Assembly: GCA_902792005.1 (NCBI GenBank)
Contig: CADAXW010000001.1
Span: 1-64,000 of the forward strand
DNA: 64,000 bases
Direction: 5' to 3'
Origin: an uncultured Lachnospiraceae bacterium
GTDB lineage: Bacteria > Bacillota > Clostridia > Lachnospirales > Lachnospiraceae
Shown: in pieces, positions 23,597 through 33,134 of the stretch
How the letters are laid out: the number at the start of each line of letters is the position of its first letter
How positions within the stretch are numbered: position 1 is the first letter of the stretch
Notes under the pieces: model-generated
Told to the model about the DNA's origin: nothing
Seen by the model: the letters and a program-made list of their open reading frames with translations, nothing else
The model's database searches: none
Program-made: the position numbers and the translations under genes

Positions 23597-25351
23597 TTAC
23601 TTCTGGATATACTTATTCAGTGTATCCACAACAGTATTCAGATTATAAGGCTTTGCGATATAATCATCCAGCTGGTTCTCTATGATCCGCTCCTTGTCTC
23701 CGAACATCGCCCGTGCAGTCACGGCAATGATCGGAAGCCTGGTGCGACGTTCGTGCTGTTCAATCTTTCGGATTTCCTGGGTTGCAGCAATTCCGTCCAT
23801 TATGGGCATCTGCACATCAAAGAGTGCCGCGTCATAATGCTTCGATTTGAAGAGCTCTACCGCCTTCTCACCATTTTCCGCGATATCATAAGAGAAACCT
23901 GCCATACCAAGGAGCTTGCCGATTACCTGCTGGTTCACGGGCTCATCCTCAGCAACAAGGATCCTCGCATTTTTGCCATTTGCATTACTGATGGAATAAA
24001 GTGCAGGATCCTGCTTCTCTTCTTCCACCTTCTTCGCCTCAGCCTCTGCTGCCTTAACGATCTTCAGCGGGATCTCGGCAATAAAGGTTGAACCGATACC
24101 TTCTTTACTCTGTACGGAGATCGTACCGCCCATAAGCTCGGTGATCTGCTTGGAGATCACAAGGCCAAGGCCGGAACCGCCGTACCGTCTTGTATCCGAA
24201 CCATCCACCTGGGAGAAACGGATAAAGAGCTTGCTCATATTTGCTTCCGAAATACCGATACCGGTATCCGCTACCGCGATACGGAGTGTAGCCTTTTCTG
24301 CCGTATCATCAATGGCTGCGATCTTCACACGCACGCCGCCATCAGAAGTAAACTTGATGGCGTTGGACAGAAGACAGTTCAGAACCTGCTGGATCCGCTG
24401 TCCGTCTGCGCGTACAAGCTTCGGAATATTGTTGCCAAAATTGAGATCAAGAGAAATGTTCTTGTTATTTGCCTCGGGTACATGTGCTGCCACAGTCTCC
24501 TCGATGGCTGCACGGATATCCGTGATCTCCTCTTTGATCTTATACTTTCCTGCCTCAAGCTTACTGATATCCAGGATATCATTGATGAGACGAAGCAGGT
24601 TATCTGCACAGTTCTTTGCTGTGATCAGGTTATCTCTGTAATCAGCCTGAAGGTCTTCTGCCATCAGGGTCAGCTGGATCATGCCCAGAATACCATTGAT
24701 CGGGGTACGGATCTCATGACTCATATTTGCAAGGAACTCAGCCTGTGTCTTGTATGCAGCATTTGCATCCTCAATGGCACGTGAAAGCTTGGCCTCTGTC
24801 TCCTTCTGCTCTGTAACGTCGATGACTACCATGTTGATATGGTCAGCCTCGGACTTATACATAACCGTATTGAATACCTTGCCCAGCTTCTCCATGGTGA
24901 TCTCAACATCCATAAGATCACCCTGCTTTGTACCGGATGTATTGTACGCACGGAACCACGCATTGATATCCTGAAGGACCTCAATGTGTGACTCACCGAT
25001 GATGCGATCCAGATAGTCCATCCGATCCAGATTGAAATAAACACCGAAGGTCTCGTTTGCATCTACCATGCGGTAGCCTGTCACCTGGCCGGTGGAATCC
25101 GTTTCGATTTTTGCCTGAGCAAAGCCAATGGGAAGATTCATGAACAACTTGCGATACTTGTCATTCTTGGAATCAGACGAACCGCCTGATACCTGACTGA
25201 TAACAAGAAATGCGACCGCGATCTGCAGAAGCAGAAGAATGATGCCTACAACCGTGTTCCCCACAAGAACGCCGATAAGCCCGAGCACGCCAATCACGAC
25301 TGCCGCGCCGATCGCCAGTACCTTCCCGTCCATCTCTTTCAATTTTTCCAT
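23597..25351 (-). CDS. Hybrid sensor histidine kinase (TM-PAS-HisKA-HATPase-REC)
   Basis: 584 residues. Two adjacent TM helices span about 10-55. A PAS-like domain (70-190) follows, then HisKA with the phospho-acceptor His in FLANMSHEIRTPING. The HATPase domain has NAIKFTSDG (N box), ADTGIGISEANMSKLF (G1) and RRYGGSGLGLVIS (G2). The C-terminal receiver has the acidic pair in VAEDEP and the acceptor Asp in LFDVQMPIMDG. No extracellular loop of any size is present, so sensing is likely membrane or cytosolic via PAS. No separate response regulator is adjacent; phosphotransfer to another protein or a protein-interaction output is inferred. The start is at 25351, after GGGGTG; the frame to 25387 lacks a site. 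Confidence 0.92.
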   Translation of the reverse strand: MEKLKEMDGKVLAIGAAVVIGVLGLIGVLVGNTVVGIILLLLQIAVAFLVISQVSGGSSDSKNDKYRKLFMNLPIGFAQAKIETDSTGQVTGYRMVDANETFGVYFNLDRMDYLDRIIGESHIEVLQDINAWFRAYNTSGTKQGDLMDVEITMEKLGKVFNTVMYKSEADHINMVVIDVTEQKETEAKLSRAIEDANAAYKTQAEFLANMSHEIRTPINGILGMIQLTLMAEDLQADYRDNLITAKNCADNLLRLINDILDISKLEAGKYKIKEEITDIRAAIEETVAAHVPEANNKNISLDLNFGNNIPKLVRADGQRIQQVLNCLLSNAIKFTSDGGVRVKIAAIDDTAEKATLRIAVADTGIGISEANMSKLFIRFSQVDGSDTRRYGGSGLGLVISKQITELMGGTISVQSKEGIGSTFIAEIPLKIVKAAEAEAKKVEEEKQDPALYSISNANGKNARILVAEDEPVNQQVIGKLLGMAGFSYDIAENGEKAVELFKSKHYDAALFDVQMPIMDGIAATQEIRKIEQHERRTRLPIIAVTARAMFGDKERIIENQLDDYIAKPYNLNTVVDTLNKYIQK

Positions 25352-25464
25352 AATGCACCCCTTTGTATCATTTCGTTCTCTGCCCAAACCTTCAGCCGCG
25401 CCGCATCCGGATCAGACTTTTATAGAGCTGTCTCTATCACGCCATGAGAACATACATAGTATGA

Positions 25465-28194
25465 TTATATATCGGATTCTTCTTTATGTAAAGTAAACTC
25501 TTGCTTTTTTTCCGTTTTTTCTATATTTTTTCTTTTCTTTCTTCGGAATACGCAGAAGATCAGAATAAACAGCACCCAGGCTGCAGCGCTCACAAGAAGC
25601 CCCGGAAGAAATCCCGGAGATACATAGTGAAGCGTAACCTCATGCCGTCCTTCGGAAACGGGAACCGCAAGGAAGGTATCTGCAATGGCCATGGTCTCCA
25701 CCTTTTCACCATCGATCTTTACAGTCCAGCCCTTATCATAGGGAATGGATGTGAAGAGCAGCCCATCCTCCTTCATGTTGATGGCTCCCTCTACATTTCC
25801 GTCACTGAACTTTGTGATCTCAAGTGCCTGCTCTGACAGATGATCAAAGATCTGCTGACGGACCTCCTCATCCAGCCTGGCCAGATAGAGGCTCATGGTG
25901 CCGCCCTCCGGCGGAGTATCCTCAAACTCCACGGTGATCTCTACCTCATCCCCGTGGGTCAGATAGCCCAGATCCAGGATCTGTGTTACAAACCGCTCAT
26001 GACCCTTTTCTTCTCCGTTCACGGAGTAGCTCAGCTTTTCCGCCTTGTTCACCTTGGTGTCCATCACATAGGTTCCATCCTCTTCCACCGTGAAGCGGGC
26101 TGTGATGGTCATATCATCCTCACTGCCGTTCAGATGATCGAAGTTGATGACTGCAGGGCGTTCCTCCGTAACCCAGGTATCGCAGGCCGTGCCTGAGGTT
26201 TCCAGCGTGGGGGTCACAAAGCGGTACGGCCGCTTGGTGGTTGCCAGGCTCCGTGCCAGATCATTTACGGTTTCGATCCGGTTGCTTCCCACGGACTCCC
26301 AGAACTCTACATTTGCGGGAACACCGTAGCCCAGAGAAAGGGCATAGTTATCCTCATAGACCCTGACCTTTCCCTCGGTGATAATGGGATCCTCCCGGCT
26401 TGCAATTCCGGAATACTCGGAGGCTCTTACATAGGTGAACCGAACGCCGATCAGCATGTTCAAAATGGGATTTCCTCCGTAGAACAGGAACTCATTCACG
26501 CCTGTATAGCAGCCCAGGTCACCCATGGTATCCACCAGATTTCCGCCTACCGTTGAGCAGAAGGTTCCCACACTGCGAAGTCCGTTGTAGGTGGCTTCAT
26601 CCAGCATCCGGGTGAGGGCCTGATCCTCTCTCCAGAAGATCTGTCCTCTGCTTTCCGTCAGCATCTCCACCTGTTCCCGGGCAGCCTCCATGGAGTCTGC
26701 ATACTCCACATAGTAGGCGCCGTTTGCCACATCATTCTTCGCATAGCCTACCACCGCATTGGTGAGAAGCTCCGTACATACGATGCTGCAGATCACCACC
26801 GTGCTGGTAAAGATCTTCATTCCTCCCATTTTCCGAAGGAAGATAAAGATCATATAGACGATCACCAGGAGCAGGGTGATAAGAAGGATCAGCCATGGAG
26901 ACAGGAGTTCATCCGGCTTCCCGTACCAGAAGCACAGGAAGAAGAAAATGATGGTTGCTGAGCCGGCCAGAGCCAGACGGAACACCTTTGTCTGCTTCAG
27001 GCGCATATATGCCTCATACGCCAGTGTCAGAAGCGTGAAAATGTACACAAAGGAAAACCGGTTGGGAATTCCGTACTGATCATGGAACCCGTGCCAGATA
27101 AAGTTCAGTGTCGTGGTATTAAAGCTGAGGATCAGAAAAGCTACCAGAAGCAGCTTCTTCACCCGTTCCACAATGGAGATCCTGTCGCTGAACAGGTATA
27201 CGAAGAACAGCAGCACTGCCAGAACGCTGCAGTACGCATTCAGTCCTCCGTCAAAGCTCTGCATTTCCAGCGGAACCGTCAGGAAGAAATGCTGCTTCAG
27301 GAGCGTGAAGATATTTCCGTAGAACGAAAACTCCGGGAAGCCCTTTCCTGCCGAGGATGTGGTCATGATACCCAGATAAGCGGAAAGCAGGGCAAAGGCC
27401 GCCATGGCCGCCGCCAGAAGGGAGCAGCCCGCAAAGACAAGGCCGCTTCGGAAGAAATTCTTCACGCTGCCGTACCGATGAGCAAAGAACCACAGCACCA
27501 GGAAGATGCAGATGATAAATGCGATATAGAAGTTACAGAACAGGATGTAGAACATGGAAAGGATGTAAAGCACGGGGCTTTCCTTCCGGAAGATCCGCTC
27601 CATTCCGAGAATGGCCAGAGGCAGGACCATGATACAGTCCAGCCACATGACATTCCAGCTGTAGCCGATCATGTATGCATTGATGGCATAGCCCAGAGCG
27701 AAGGCGGAGATCATCATGTTGTTATCTCTTCCCCCTCTTCTTCTGGACAGCCAGTAGCCGAAGGCGCCGGCGGAAAAGGCCAGCTTAATGATCACCAGAA
27801 ATGTAAATACGGCGAAAATTCCTGATCTCGGGACCAGTACCAGCAGAAGATTCAGCGGACTGGCGATATAATAGAGGAGCAGCGAGAAGAAGTTCTGTCC
27901 CATTCCGATATTCCAGGAATAAAACAGACTCTCAAAGCTGTGCAGCTTCCTCTGGTAATCCGAGAAAAAGGGAACATACTGATGCATACTGTCTATGCTT
28001 GACAGGGAATTTCCTCCGAAGGGTGCAACATCCGAAAGGATGGTCAGGATCAGCATGACGATAAATACCACCAGCGCCGGTACCAGCCAGGACCAGTTCC
28101 TTTGGAAGAACGCGAAAAAGCGCATCCCATGGGTGCGCTTTTTCTGATTATTATTTTCATTTTTACCTGAATCTATGATCAACTCGGTGTCCAT
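25465..28194 (-). CDS. YfhO-family polytopic membrane protein
   Basis: 909 residues. About a dozen TM helices fill residues 35-480, beginning with FFAFFQRNWSWLVPALVVFI. A large exported domain (about 490-865) follows, with a final TM near 865-885 and a charged tail. The early FGGNSLSSIDSMHQYVPFFSDY and IGMGQNFFSLLLYY stretches are hallmarks of YfhO, a GT-C-like family. In Bacillus YfhO is linked to glycosylation of lipoteichoic acid; the substrate here is not known. The ATG has AAGGAG 6 bases upstream. It follows the GH9 gene after 66 bases that hold a triple 11-bp repeat and no terminator. Confidence 0.9.
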   Translation of the reverse strand: MDTELIIDSGKNENNNQKKRTHGMRFFAFFQRNWSWLVPALVVFIVMLILTILSDVAPFGGNSLSSIDSMHQYVPFFSDYQRKLHSFESLFYSWNIGMGQNFFSLLLYYIASPLNLLLVLVPRSGIFAVFTFLVIIKLAFSAGAFGYWLSRRRGGRDNNMMISAFALGYAINAYMIGYSWNVMWLDCIMVLPLAILGMERIFRKESPVLYILSMFYILFCNFYIAFIICIFLVLWFFAHRYGSVKNFFRSGLVFAGCSLLAAAMAAFALLSAYLGIMTTSSAGKGFPEFSFYGNIFTLLKQHFFLTVPLEMQSFDGGLNAYCSVLAVLLFFVYLFSDRISIVERVKKLLLVAFLILSFNTTTLNFIWHGFHDQYGIPNRFSFVYIFTLLTLAYEAYMRLKQTKVFRLALAGSATIIFFFLCFWYGKPDELLSPWLILLITLLLVIVYMIFIFLRKMGGMKIFTSTVVICSIVCTELLTNAVVGYAKNDVANGAYYVEYADSMEAAREQVEMLTESRGQIFWREDQALTRMLDEATYNGLRSVGTFCSTVGGNLVDTMGDLGCYTGVNEFLFYGGNPILNMLIGVRFTYVRASEYSGIASREDPIITEGKVRVYEDNYALSLGYGVPANVEFWESVGSNRIETVNDLARSLATTKRPYRFVTPTLETSGTACDTWVTEERPAVINFDHLNGSEDDMTITARFTVEEDGTYVMDTKVNKAEKLSYSVNGEEKGHERFVTQILDLGYLTHGDEVEITVEFEDTPPEGGTMSLYLARLDEEVRQQIFDHLSEQALEITKFSDGNVEGAINMKEDGLLFTSIPYDKGWTVKIDGEKVETMAIADTFLAVPVSEGRHEVTLHYVSPGFLPGLLVSAAAWVLFILIFCVFRRKKRKNIEKTEKKQEFTLHKEESDI

Positions 28195-28219
28195 GATCTA
28201 CTCCTTAGTATCTCCTTCT

Positions 28220-28252
28220 TGTATCTTACATGTATCTTATATGTATCTTACA
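28220..28252. repeat. Three 11-bp tandem repeats between GH9 and YfhO genes
   Basis: TGTATCTTACA, TGTATCTTATA and TGTATCTTACA follow each other without gaps. Eleven bases is about one helical turn. The block sits 26 bases upstream of the YfhO start codon. Confidence 0.9.
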
Positions 28253-28260
28253 AGTCCGAG

Positions 28261-30573
28261 TTATTTTGTTGCAGCAAGGAGATAGATGAACGGTGAGTTC
28301 CAGTAAATGGTAACCTCGTTGGTCGAATAGGTCTGTGCGTTATCCGCATAGCACATTGCCGGAGCCTGTCCGTAAAGAACTGCCTTTGCATAGCTGTCCT
28401 CCAGAGCACCGTCTGCTCCTCCGACCAGCATACCCTCCATTGCCTTACCGACTGCCTGCGACGGTCTGTGATGGGGCTGTGTCGGTGTAACCTTACCGAA
28501 GCCGGTTACGAAACAGTAGCCCAGGGGGTTCTCGCCCAGCAGGTAATCCCGCTGACGTCTTGCCAGCTTATCATACTTTGCATCGCCTGTCAGATTTGAC
28601 GCCATCTTCATCAGCATACCGAAGTTTGAGATCGTCATATTACTTCCCCAGGGATAGTTGGACTCCAGCATCATGCCGTAAGCATCTGCTCTGGCAGCCA
28701 GCTGTTCTACACGATTCATAAACCGCTCGTTTACATCAGCGAGCACGTCATCGATTCCTTCCGGCTTCTGACGAAGCAGATCATAGTATGCATATCCGCT
28801 GATGTCCGCCCAGCCAAACTCTGCACCGATGGGGATCACATCCAGAAGGCCCTTCAGCTGATCCTTCACCTTGTCATAACCTGCCAGATACAGCTCGGAA
28901 GCTGCCCAGAAGATCTCATCCTTCAGACCGTTGTCCGGATACTCACCGGTTACGATCTCTTCGGGGTTCTTATATCCCACATAGTTACCATTCAGACTCT
29001 CGATATAGCCCCATGCCTTTTCTGCCGCAGCGAGACATTTGTCTGCAAATTCCTTGTCAAAGGATGCGTAAACCCGGGATGCCTTTGCCATAACGGCAAT
29101 GAAATCACCGGTTGCAGCCACGGAGATGGGTGCCAGATACAGCTGATCCGTTTCCTTTTCTGCTGTAACTGTCTCCGGGAATACCAGGCAGCTTACCTTA
29201 TGATATACGCCGCCGCTCTCGGAATCCTGCATCTTCAGCATCCAGTCAAGCTCATACTTTGCTTCGTCCAGGATATCGGGGATGTTATTTCCGCTTTCCG
29301 GAATACCCATATCATCCGCCTTTACGCCATAGTCCTCATAGGCAAGCATCAGATCCTGTACGGCCTTGGCGCCTGCTACCACATAACGTCCGAAGTCACC
29401 GGCATCATGCCATCCGCCGGACACATCAACCTTCTTTGTTCCTCCGTAAACAACGGCCTCACCTGTATGGCACTGTGCATGTGCAAAGTCCCCTGCCTGA
29501 TCGGCTGTCAGCTCCATGCCGCAGCGCTGCAGGAACAGGAAGTAAACCGCCGACTTGTACACATCATCATAGATGCCGTCACCGATCTCGAACTCATAGC
29601 TCTCTCCCACATCCGTAACGATCTTGTAGGTGCCCGGTGTGGTAACCTCGGAGAAGTCGCCGGTCTGCACCAGGGTATTGGATGCGGAATGGAATACGAA
29701 CTTCGTCATCTTATCGGAATAAACTTCTTTTCCGGTCTTAACATCAACCACCTTGAAGGTTTCCAGATCCTTGCTCTTTACAACAACGGTCTTGGGATCG
29801 TTGGGGAGGTAGCCCAGCTGATCCACATTTACGTCCGGATAATCCGGAAGGCCTTCCAGAACCTGAGCATTCGCAACATCCTTTACTTCCAGCTTGATGT
29901 TATCGATGAAAATGTCATGCTCTCCCGGATCGTCGGTCATATCTTCCATCTTACCCATGTTAAATACAAGTCTCGGTGCGGGATCCGACTCCTCTGACAT
30001 AACAAAGTCAGCAGATATATGGGTCTCCTCCGGTCCGACCTTGATATACTCTCCCTGATATGCGTGATAATCTCCGCCGTTCAGCTGACCGCCACGGTAT
30101 TCGACCTGGCGCTCAATGGTACTGGAGATATCGAAGCTGATGGTATACTCCGCGCCCTGCAGCAGCTGGTATCCGTCATAATAGATCTGGTTTGCATAGT
30201 CCACGCTTCCGCAGCGAAGGACATGAATGCACAGCTTGTTGTCCACATTCTTCATTTCGAAGTCGCCGCCGTTCCTGTACTCCAGGAACTTGCCGGTCTC
30301 TCCGTCATCAAAGTTCATATCGATGATCACGTCACCGGGCTTGATGTTGAGGTCTTCCTTCTTTGCCTCCGTAGGTGCCTCTGTCTTAGCCTCCGTCTCA
30401 GCCTCGGACTTTGCCTCGGACTTCGCCTCAGTAGCCACTGCCGTAGTAGCTGCTGCAGTCGTTCCCTCTGCCGCTGTGGTTCCCTCTTCCTTGTTTCCGC
30501 AGCCCGCCATTCCCAGAAGCATTGCTCCGGAAAGCGCAAGCGCAAGAATACGGTTCATGTGTTTCTTTCTCAT
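28261..30573 (-). CDS. Lipoprotein glycoside hydrolase family 9 (endoglucanase)
   Basis: 770 residues. A lipobox (LLGMAGC, Cys25) anchors the protein to the membrane. A Glu/Ala/Thr-rich linker (31-70) is followed by a CBM4/9-like jelly roll (about 75-225), an Ig-like cellulase N-terminal domain (240-325), and the GH9 catalytic barrel (about 330-770). The catalytic aspartate region is GGWHDAGDFGRYV; NPLGYCFVTGFG and THRP-type QPHHRPSQA are the family's C-terminal signature; the proton-donor Glu is in TYSTNEVTIYWN. It should cut beta-1,4-glucans at the cell surface by an inverting mechanism. No dockerin is present, so it is not cellulosomal. Start follows GGAGG. Confidence 0.93.
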   Translation of the reverse strand: MRKKHMNRILALALSGAMLLGMAGCGNKEEGTTAAEGTTAAATTAVATEAKSEAKSEAETEAKTEAPTEAKKEDLNIKPGDVIIDMNFDDGETGKFLEYRNGGDFEMKNVDNKLCIHVLRCGSVDYANQIYYDGYQLLQGAEYTISFDISSTIERQVEYRGGQLNGGDYHAYQGEYIKVGPEETHISADFVMSEESDPAPRLVFNMGKMEDMTDDPGEHDIFIDNIKLEVKDVANAQVLEGLPDYPDVNVDQLGYLPNDPKTVVVKSKDLETFKVVDVKTGKEVYSDKMTKFVFHSASNTLVQTGDFSEVTTPGTYKIVTDVGESYEFEIGDGIYDDVYKSAVYFLFLQRCGMELTADQAGDFAHAQCHTGEAVVYGGTKKVDVSGGWHDAGDFGRYVVAGAKAVQDLMLAYEDYGVKADDMGIPESGNNIPDILDEAKYELDWMLKMQDSESGGVYHKVSCLVFPETVTAEKETDQLYLAPISVAATGDFIAVMAKASRVYASFDKEFADKCLAAAEKAWGYIESLNGNYVGYKNPEEIVTGEYPDNGLKDEIFWAASELYLAGYDKVKDQLKGLLDVIPIGAEFGWADISGYAYYDLLRQKPEGIDDVLADVNERFMNRVEQLAARADAYGMMLESNYPWGSNMTISNFGMLMKMASNLTGDAKYDKLARRQRDYLLGENPLGYCFVTGFGKVTPTQPHHRPSQAVGKAMEGMLVGGADGALEDSYAKAVLYGQAPAMCYADNAQTYSTNEVTIYWNSPFIYLLAATK

Positions 30574-30600
30574 ACTGTTCCTCCGTAACCATTATGGTCC

Positions 30601-31374
30601 TTATTTCTCCAGAAATCGGATCACTTCTCCAAGCTCCATATCTCCGCCGAAGATCGAAAGCGCACTGCCGATGGTAACGTCCAATCGATCCTGTCCGGTC
30701 CTCCGGAGCGCCTCCAGATCGGAAAAACTTCCGACTCCGCCTGCATAGGTGATGGGGATCTCTCCCCAGTCTCCAAGCAATTCTGCGAGAGGCTCTTCGA
30801 TCCCGTTTCTTTTTCCTTCCGCATCCACCGCGTGGATCAGATATTCCGCGGAATAAGACTTCAGCTCTGCAAGGGTTTTGGCATTTACCTCTACCTCTGT
30901 CAGTCTCTGCCAGCGATCCGTGGCGATCCGGTATCCGCTGTCCGTTCTCCTGCAGGAAAGATCAAGCACCAGGTGCTCAGTTCCCACCTCCCTGCGAAGC
31001 TTCTCCAGCCGGTCCCAGTCGATCCGTCCTTCGCGGAATACATATGAGGTCACGATAACATGGGTCGCGCCAAGCTCAAGGAAGTACGGCGCATTTTCGG
31101 CTGTGATCCCTCCGCCGATCATAAGACCGCCGGGGTACGCCGCCAGCGCATCCGCCGCAGTCCGTACATCCGCATCATAGGCCTCCGTTCCGGCCGGGTT
31201 CAGCAGTATGATATGTCCGCCGGGGAGATTCAGCTCCCGATACAGCTCACCGTAGAATCGTCCGCCCTCCGAAGCAACGAAGTTCGTCTCTCCCACGCCC
31301 TGATCGGTCAGACTTCCGCCCACGATCTGCTTTACCTGTCCGTTATGGATATCTATACACGGCCGAAGACGCAT
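30601..31374 (-). CDS. hisA: Eukaryotic-type HisA (ProFAR isomerase)
   Basis: 257 residues of a beta/alpha barrel. The N-terminus RLRPCIDIHNGQVKQIVGG and the later LMIGGGIT and TYAGGVGSF phosphate-binding loops match the HisA branch found in fungi and plants (HIS6 type) more than the standard bacterial one, which starts with IPAIDL. It should isomerise ProFAR to PRFAR in histidine synthesis. No other biosynthetic his gene is in the window, so it is a stand-alone copy. It lies 27 bases upstream of the GH9 gene on the same strand. Catalytic Asp candidates are the N-terminal CID and VDAEGK. Confidence 0.88.
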   Translation of the reverse strand: MRLRPCIDIHNGQVKQIVGGSLTDQGVGETNFVASEGGRFYGELYRELNLPGGHIILLNPAGTEAYDADVRTAADALAAYPGGLMIGGGITAENAPYFLELGATHVIVTSYVFREGRIDWDRLEKLRREVGTEHLVLDLSCRRTDSGYRIATDRWQRLTEVEVNAKTLAELKSYSAEYLIHAVDAEGKRNGIEEPLAELLGDWGEIPITYAGGVGSFSDLEALRRTGQDRLDVTIGSALSIFGGDMELGEVIRFLEK

Positions 31375-31489
31375 ACGACCCGCCTCACTTTCTCGTCATA
31401 TTCTATCACATGCTGCCCCTCATTTGAAGTGAAGTTTGCACACGAAGTTATTATACAGGAAATAATTTCCCGATACAACACAGGTTTCG

Positions 31490-31518
31490 TTGAATTTTTC
31501 CAAGTTATAGAGTAAAAT
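31490..31518 (+). promoter_or_regulatory. Promoter of the CbbX-like AAA+ gene
   Basis: TTGAAT (31490-31495), 17-base spacer, TAAAAT (31513-31518), 47 bases before the start at 31566. The remainder of 31375-31565 is a divergent promoter region shared with hisA; a minus-strand TAGAAT lies upstream of hisA without a clear -35. Confidence 0.75.
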
Positions 31519-31565
31519 GTAATCGCTGTCTGTAGCAGTAAACTACGAATGGAAAAGAGGACAAC

Positions 31566-33044
31566 ATGACAAATTATGATCTTTATAAAAAGGTTCAGCT
31601 CTCCTTCCAGCTGGCGGATCAGGTGAATGCCAGCGGCATCATGCCGCCCGGCACCATGACCCTCAGGGAGATGCTGAAGTTTGATTATCTGTTATTCCTT
31701 GGTTTTTTATATGAGCCCGATGGTTCGGACACGAAATACGAGCGGACCTTTATCATGGAGTATCTCACCATGTATATCGACATCCGGGAATTCCTGACCC
31801 TCCGGTATGACCGGAGCCTGAAGCCGGAGTTCATCAATACCGTTCCCCGTTCCCTGACGTATTTCGCAAAGTACGACCTCTCCGGCGGTGCACGCCGCGA
31901 TTCTCTTGGCCGTGCCTTCTCACGGGTGATCGTGGATACATTTAACGACCTGGGAACCGAGTTCACCATCGGAAGCGGAAACAGCGCCAGCGTGACTGAG
32001 ATCGGAAATCTTTCGAACTATGTGACCATGCTGAATAACTTCCTGAAGGAATTCGGCCTCTACAATGTGGGGAATGCGGGAGAGCTGATCTCCGCAGACT
32101 CCATCAACGCTGCAAAGCTGAAGGGTTCCTTCCGGAATCCGTCCAGTGTTACAAGCTCAGCTGCGAAAAAAACCGGAACCGAAGCAAAACCGGGAGAGGC
32201 CGCGCCTGCCGTAAAACCGCCGGAAAAGGAAAAGACTCTGGAGGAGCTCATGGAGGAGCTGGACTCTCTGGTGGGTCTGGAGGCGGTAAAGCAGGATCTT
32301 ACCAACCTGATCAATCTCATCAAGGTGCGGAAAATGCGCGAAGATCGCGGCATGAAGCAGCCTGACATCACCCTGCATCTGGTATTCTCCGGAAACCCCG
32401 GAACCGGCAAGACCACCGTGGCGCGTCTTCTGGCCAAGATCTACAAGGCGCTTGGCGTAGTCACCGGCGGTCAACTGGTGGAGGTGGACCGTTCCGACCT
32501 GGTTGTGGGCTACATCGGGCAGACCGCAGCAAAAACCGCAGAGGTGATCGACAGTGCCATCGGCGGCATCCTCTTTATCGATGAGGCCTATACCCTCACT
32601 GCCGGAAAGGATGAGAAGGACTTCGGAAAGGAAGCTCTGGATACCCTTCTGAAGCGGATGGAGGACAACCGCGACAACCTGATCGTCATCGTTGCCGGCT
32701 ACACTGAGCTGATGGAAGAATTCGTGAATTCCAATCCCGGGCTCAAGTCCCGCTTCAACAAGAATATCTTCTTCAAGGACTATACCGGCGCAGAGCTGTA
32801 TAAGATCTTTGAATCCATGTGTCAGAAGCAGGAATACAAGCCGGATGACGAAACCGCCGACTATATCCGAACCTATCTGGACTCCCGGGCCAAGGCCCAC
32901 GAGCCCAACTTCGCAAATGCGCGCGAGGTCCGGAACTATATCGAGCGCTGCATCGAACGCCAGGCGACCCGGATCGTATCCGAAAAGGAGGTCAGCGATG
33001 ACCAGCTCCGGACACTGACGCTGCCGGACTGTAAAGAAGACTAG
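31566..33044 (+). CDS. CbbX/SpoVK-like AAA+ ATPase
   Basis: 492 residues. A helical N-terminal domain (1-170) of unknown type is followed by a flexible Ala/Pro/Lys linker (180-220) and a single AAA+ module (about 230-480). Walker A is SGNPGTGKTT, Walker B is GGILFIDEA, the pore-loop region is VGYIGQTAAKT, sensor 1 lies in VIVAGYTE, and the arginine finger region is PGLKSRFNK. This arrangement is that of the CbbX/SpoVK/EccA group of remodelling ATPases. The client is unknown. An inactive-looking relative is encoded at 11966-13252. The start has AGAGGAC upstream. It is monocistronic and ends at a REP hairpin doublet. Confidence 0.88.
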   Translation: MTNYDLYKKVQLSFQLADQVNASGIMPPGTMTLREMLKFDYLLFLGFLYEPDGSDTKYERTFIMEYLTMYIDIREFLTLRYDRSLKPEFINTVPRSLTYFAKYDLSGGARRDSLGRAFSRVIVDTFNDLGTEFTIGSGNSASVTEIGNLSNYVTMLNNFLKEFGLYNVGNAGELISADSINAAKLKGSFRNPSSVTSSAAKKTGTEAKPGEAAPAVKPPEKEKTLEELMEELDSLVGLEAVKQDLTNLINLIKVRKMREDRGMKQPDITLHLVFSGNPGTGKTTVARLLAKIYKALGVVTGGQLVEVDRSDLVVGYIGQTAAKTAEVIDSAIGGILFIDEAYTLTAGKDEKDFGKEALDTLLKRMEDNRDNLIVIVAGYTELMEEFVNSNPGLKSRFNKNIFFKDYTGAELYKIFESMCQKQEYKPDDETADYIRTYLDSRAKAHEPNFANAREVRNYIERCIERQATRIVSEKEVSDDQLRTLTLPDCKED

Positions 33045-33045
33045 A

Positions 33046-33123
33046 GTGTGACAAAAGGGACAGTCCCCCTTGTCACGTTTCCTTGGGGAAACGTGACAGA
33101 GGGGACTGTCCCTTTTGTCACAC
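33046..33123. repeat. REPIN-like doublet: two inverted 29-nt REP palindromes
   Basis: Two 29-nt units at 33048-33076 and 33093-33121 lie in opposite orientation around a palindromic 16-nt spacer (33077-33092), giving one long hairpin with 23-base outer arms (33046-33068, 33101-33123) and 12-base inner arms. The unit core is GGGGACTGTCCC flanked by GTGACA/TGTCAC. A third copy lies at 57529-57557. It starts 2 bases after a stop codon and separates convergent genes, so it may also end transcription. Confidence 0.92.
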
Positions 33124-33134
33124 TGGCGCATATG

